From positions 186,001-250,000 of the forward strand of contig NZ_FUXL01000006.1 in NCBI RefSeq assembly GCF_900167365.1: 64,000 nt of DNA. The letters run 5' to 3'. The DNA comes from Consotaella salsifontis (GTDB taxonomy: Bacteria; Pseudomonadota; Alphaproteobacteria; Rhizobiales; Rhizobiaceae). A program made the translations under genes and the position numbers. How positions within the stretch are numbered: position 1 is the first letter of the stretch; each line of letters begins with the position of its first letter. Under the pieces are notes generated by a model. It was not told the DNA's origin and ran no database searches. It saw only the letters and a program-made list of their open reading frames with translations. Shown in pieces: positions 62,921 through 64,000 of this stretch.

Positions 62921-63613
62921 TCAGTTCCTTCCCTGGCGCGATGCGCCGATGATCGGCGCCGGCGGTTGCGACGGTGCGATGAGCCCGCCAACAAGCCCGG
63001 CAGGAATGGAAGGGCCGCCGATGGGCGTCACCGTCCGTACGCCGAGAGGCACCATGTCCGGCGGCGTGGGCCCGCTTGCGGCCACAGCGACGGGCCGGGC
63101 CGCGTGTACCGCTAGCGCCTCTCCCCCGCTGGCACGACGGAAAATCGGACGTTGCGCAGGCAATGGCACATTGCGCCGCCGGGCCTCGTTCTCCTTCGCC
63201 CGCGAAGGACGCGGATCGATCCTGGCGAGGTGCGGTGCATCGTCCTTGGCGTTCGACGTTGGGGCCGGTGAAAACGATGCGACAGTCTTCGCCGGATGGG
63301 AGGTAACCGGCCCTGTCCTCTCTGGTCTGATCGCGTCCGTCCGGTCGGTTCGCGCCACCTCGGGAGTGGTGAAGGTTCTCGCAGGGCGGCGCGGCGCCGG
63401 GCGCCACGACGCCGGCAACGAGGCTTGCCAGTTGCGAGGCATCAGCCCGACGGACTGAGTAACCCCTTGCGACAAAGAGCCAGGGCCGATCCATGCCACG
63501 GCGATGCCTGCGGCCACCAGCCAGCCGCTCGCCGGAAGCAACTTCCAGCCTCGCGGTTTCTTCGCGGCGGCGGAGCGGGTTCGTTTGGCCATTCTCATCA
63601 TCCCGTTCAGCAT
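62921..63613 (-). CDS. Proline-rich anchored hypothetical protein
   Basis: 230 residues if it starts at ATG 63613; ATG 63592 (MAKRTRSAAAKKPRGWKLLP) is also possible and neither has a clear ribosome site. A basic N-terminus is followed by one hydrophobic helix (about 30-45), then a long Pro/Arg/Ala-rich region with low complexity. No domain recognised. Coding status is likely because the frame is long and continuous in a GC-rich genome, but it could be overextended. Confidence 0.5.
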   Translation of the reverse strand: MLNGMMRMAKRTRSAAAKKPRGWKLLPASGWLVAAGIAVAWIGPGSLSQGVTQSVGLMPRNWQASLPASWRPAPRRPARTFTTPEVARTDRTDAIRPERTGPVTSHPAKTVASFSPAPTSNAKDDAPHLARIDPRPSRAKENEARRRNVPLPAQRPIFRRASGGEALAVHAARPVAVAASGPTPPDMVPLGVRTVTPIGGPSIPAGLVGGLIAPSQPPAPIIGASRQGRN

Positions 63614-63978
63614 GCGTTGAGGATGACCCTAACCGCGACTTCTTTCCCTGGGGTTTCCGCCGGCCCTGTCGTGCCGGTATTCTCAAGGGGACGTTCCGGC
63701 CGCTCAATCTGATGGAAAAATCGCAGCCACTGACCGCTCGCTTCGATGGACGACGTGCGCGACCGCCCCTGCGACGGTTAAAACGATAGACGTCCCAGAG
63801 CCCCTCGATGACAAGCGCCCCAGGCGCGGATTACCGTGCGGCTATGCGCTCATAATGAACTGCAAAAACCACCGATAGAATTGGGGTCGCCAGAGAGAAA
63901 TTGGAGAATGCACGAGACTAGCAGACGACGGCCAAGGGCGGTCGCCCCTTCATTATGAAAAGATCATATTGAAGAGAA
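63614..63978. other. Gene-free right-hand stretch
   Basis: 365 nt with no supported gene. 63840-63978 is clearly richer in A and T than the rest and probably holds processed tRNA flanking sequence or a promoter. Confidence 0.4.
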
Positions 63979-64000
63979 TGGTACTCCCAAGGGGACTCGA
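63979..64000 (-). tRNA. 3' end of a tRNA cut by the window edge
   Basis: On the minus strand, reading toward 63979, the sequence is TCGAGT (T loop), CCCCT (T stem), TGGGAGT (acceptor strand), A, CCA. That is the fixed layout of a tRNA 3' end, with CCA encoded. The anticodon is outside the window, so identity cannot be read; the acceptor sequence would fit an alphaproteobacterial tRNA-Glu. Confidence 0.65.

Noticed and set aside
1-64000. Insertion sequences, prophage, CRISPR arrays or defence islands
   Set aside because: No transposase, integrase, Cas, restriction-modification or phage structural genes and no regular direct repeats were seen.

Overview
The window is a GC-rich stretch of alphaproteobacterial chromosome, most likely from the Hyphomicrobiales (Rhizobiales). 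This rests on a circularly permuted two-piece tmRNA with the tag ANDNYAEARLAA, an alpha-type SspB next to it, the SciP/CtrA/ChpT cell-cycle module, an alpha-type FliJ, sigma-EcfG-like promoters, and orders such as thyA-folA-hflK-hflC-DUF2065-degP and rplM-rpsI-speB-argC. The family is not certain. I see no insertion sequence, prophage, CRISPR array or plasmid gene. The window reads as ordinary chromosome with a few accessory loci.

Layout. 0-4.7 kb: a TRAP transporter (dctP-dctM-dctQ) and a SIS-domain sugar-phosphate protein, divergent from a ROK repressor, with a 27-bp near-perfect palindrome between them. 4.9-13.6 kb: tRNA-Cys, a DUF1206 membrane protein, miaA and serB (start codons interlocked), degP, DUF2065, hflC, hflK, folA, thyA. 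13.8-15.2 kb: permuted ssrA, then sspB and two small genes. 15.3-18.8 kb: hypC-hypD-hypE and a tandem universal stress protein, with no hydrogenase genes nearby. 19-25.6 kb: cation/proton antiporter, arsC-type reductase, DUF6496 stress protein, msrB, pncA, SOUL-domain protein, metY, small HTH-like protein. 25.9-29.1 kb: rplM, rpsI, speB, argC.

29.2-38.5 kb: DUF421, two divergent small hydrophilic proteins with stress-type promoters, ctaA and DUF2842, then a small polysaccharide-export set (Wzz/BY-kinase-like protein, Wza-like lipoprotein, priming glycosyltransferase), an EEP-family phosphohydrolase, rlpA-like gene and DUF3563. 38.5-47 kb: GGDEF-EAL protein, aldo/keto reductase, GH13 alpha-glucosidase, soluble PAS-PAS chemoreceptor, transaldolase. 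47.8-54.7 kb: fused dihydroxyacetone kinase, D-lyxose/mannose isomerase family protein, two Gfo/Idh oxidoreductases and ilvD. 54.8-59.6 kb: mnmA, sciP, fliJ, ctrA, an aberrant receiver protein and chpT. 59.7-64 kb: DUF1134, a membrane-anchored coiled-coil protein, a SpoU-family methyltransferase, two unknown small genes and the 3' end of a tRNA at the right edge.

Themes. Three parts look like working modules: trans-translation tagging plus its ClpX adaptor (ssrA-sspB); the CtrA cell-cycle circuit (response regulator, inhibitor, phosphotransferase); and sugar or sugar-acid uptake controlled by a ROK protein. The most unusual items are a receiver protein beside chpT that has lost its phospho-acceptor Asp, a polysaccharide co-polymerase whose kinase-like domain lacks a Walker A lysine, an orphan hypCDE set, three EcfG-like promoters in front of small hydrophilic proteins, and an unassigned terminator that may end a small RNA near 22.5 kb.
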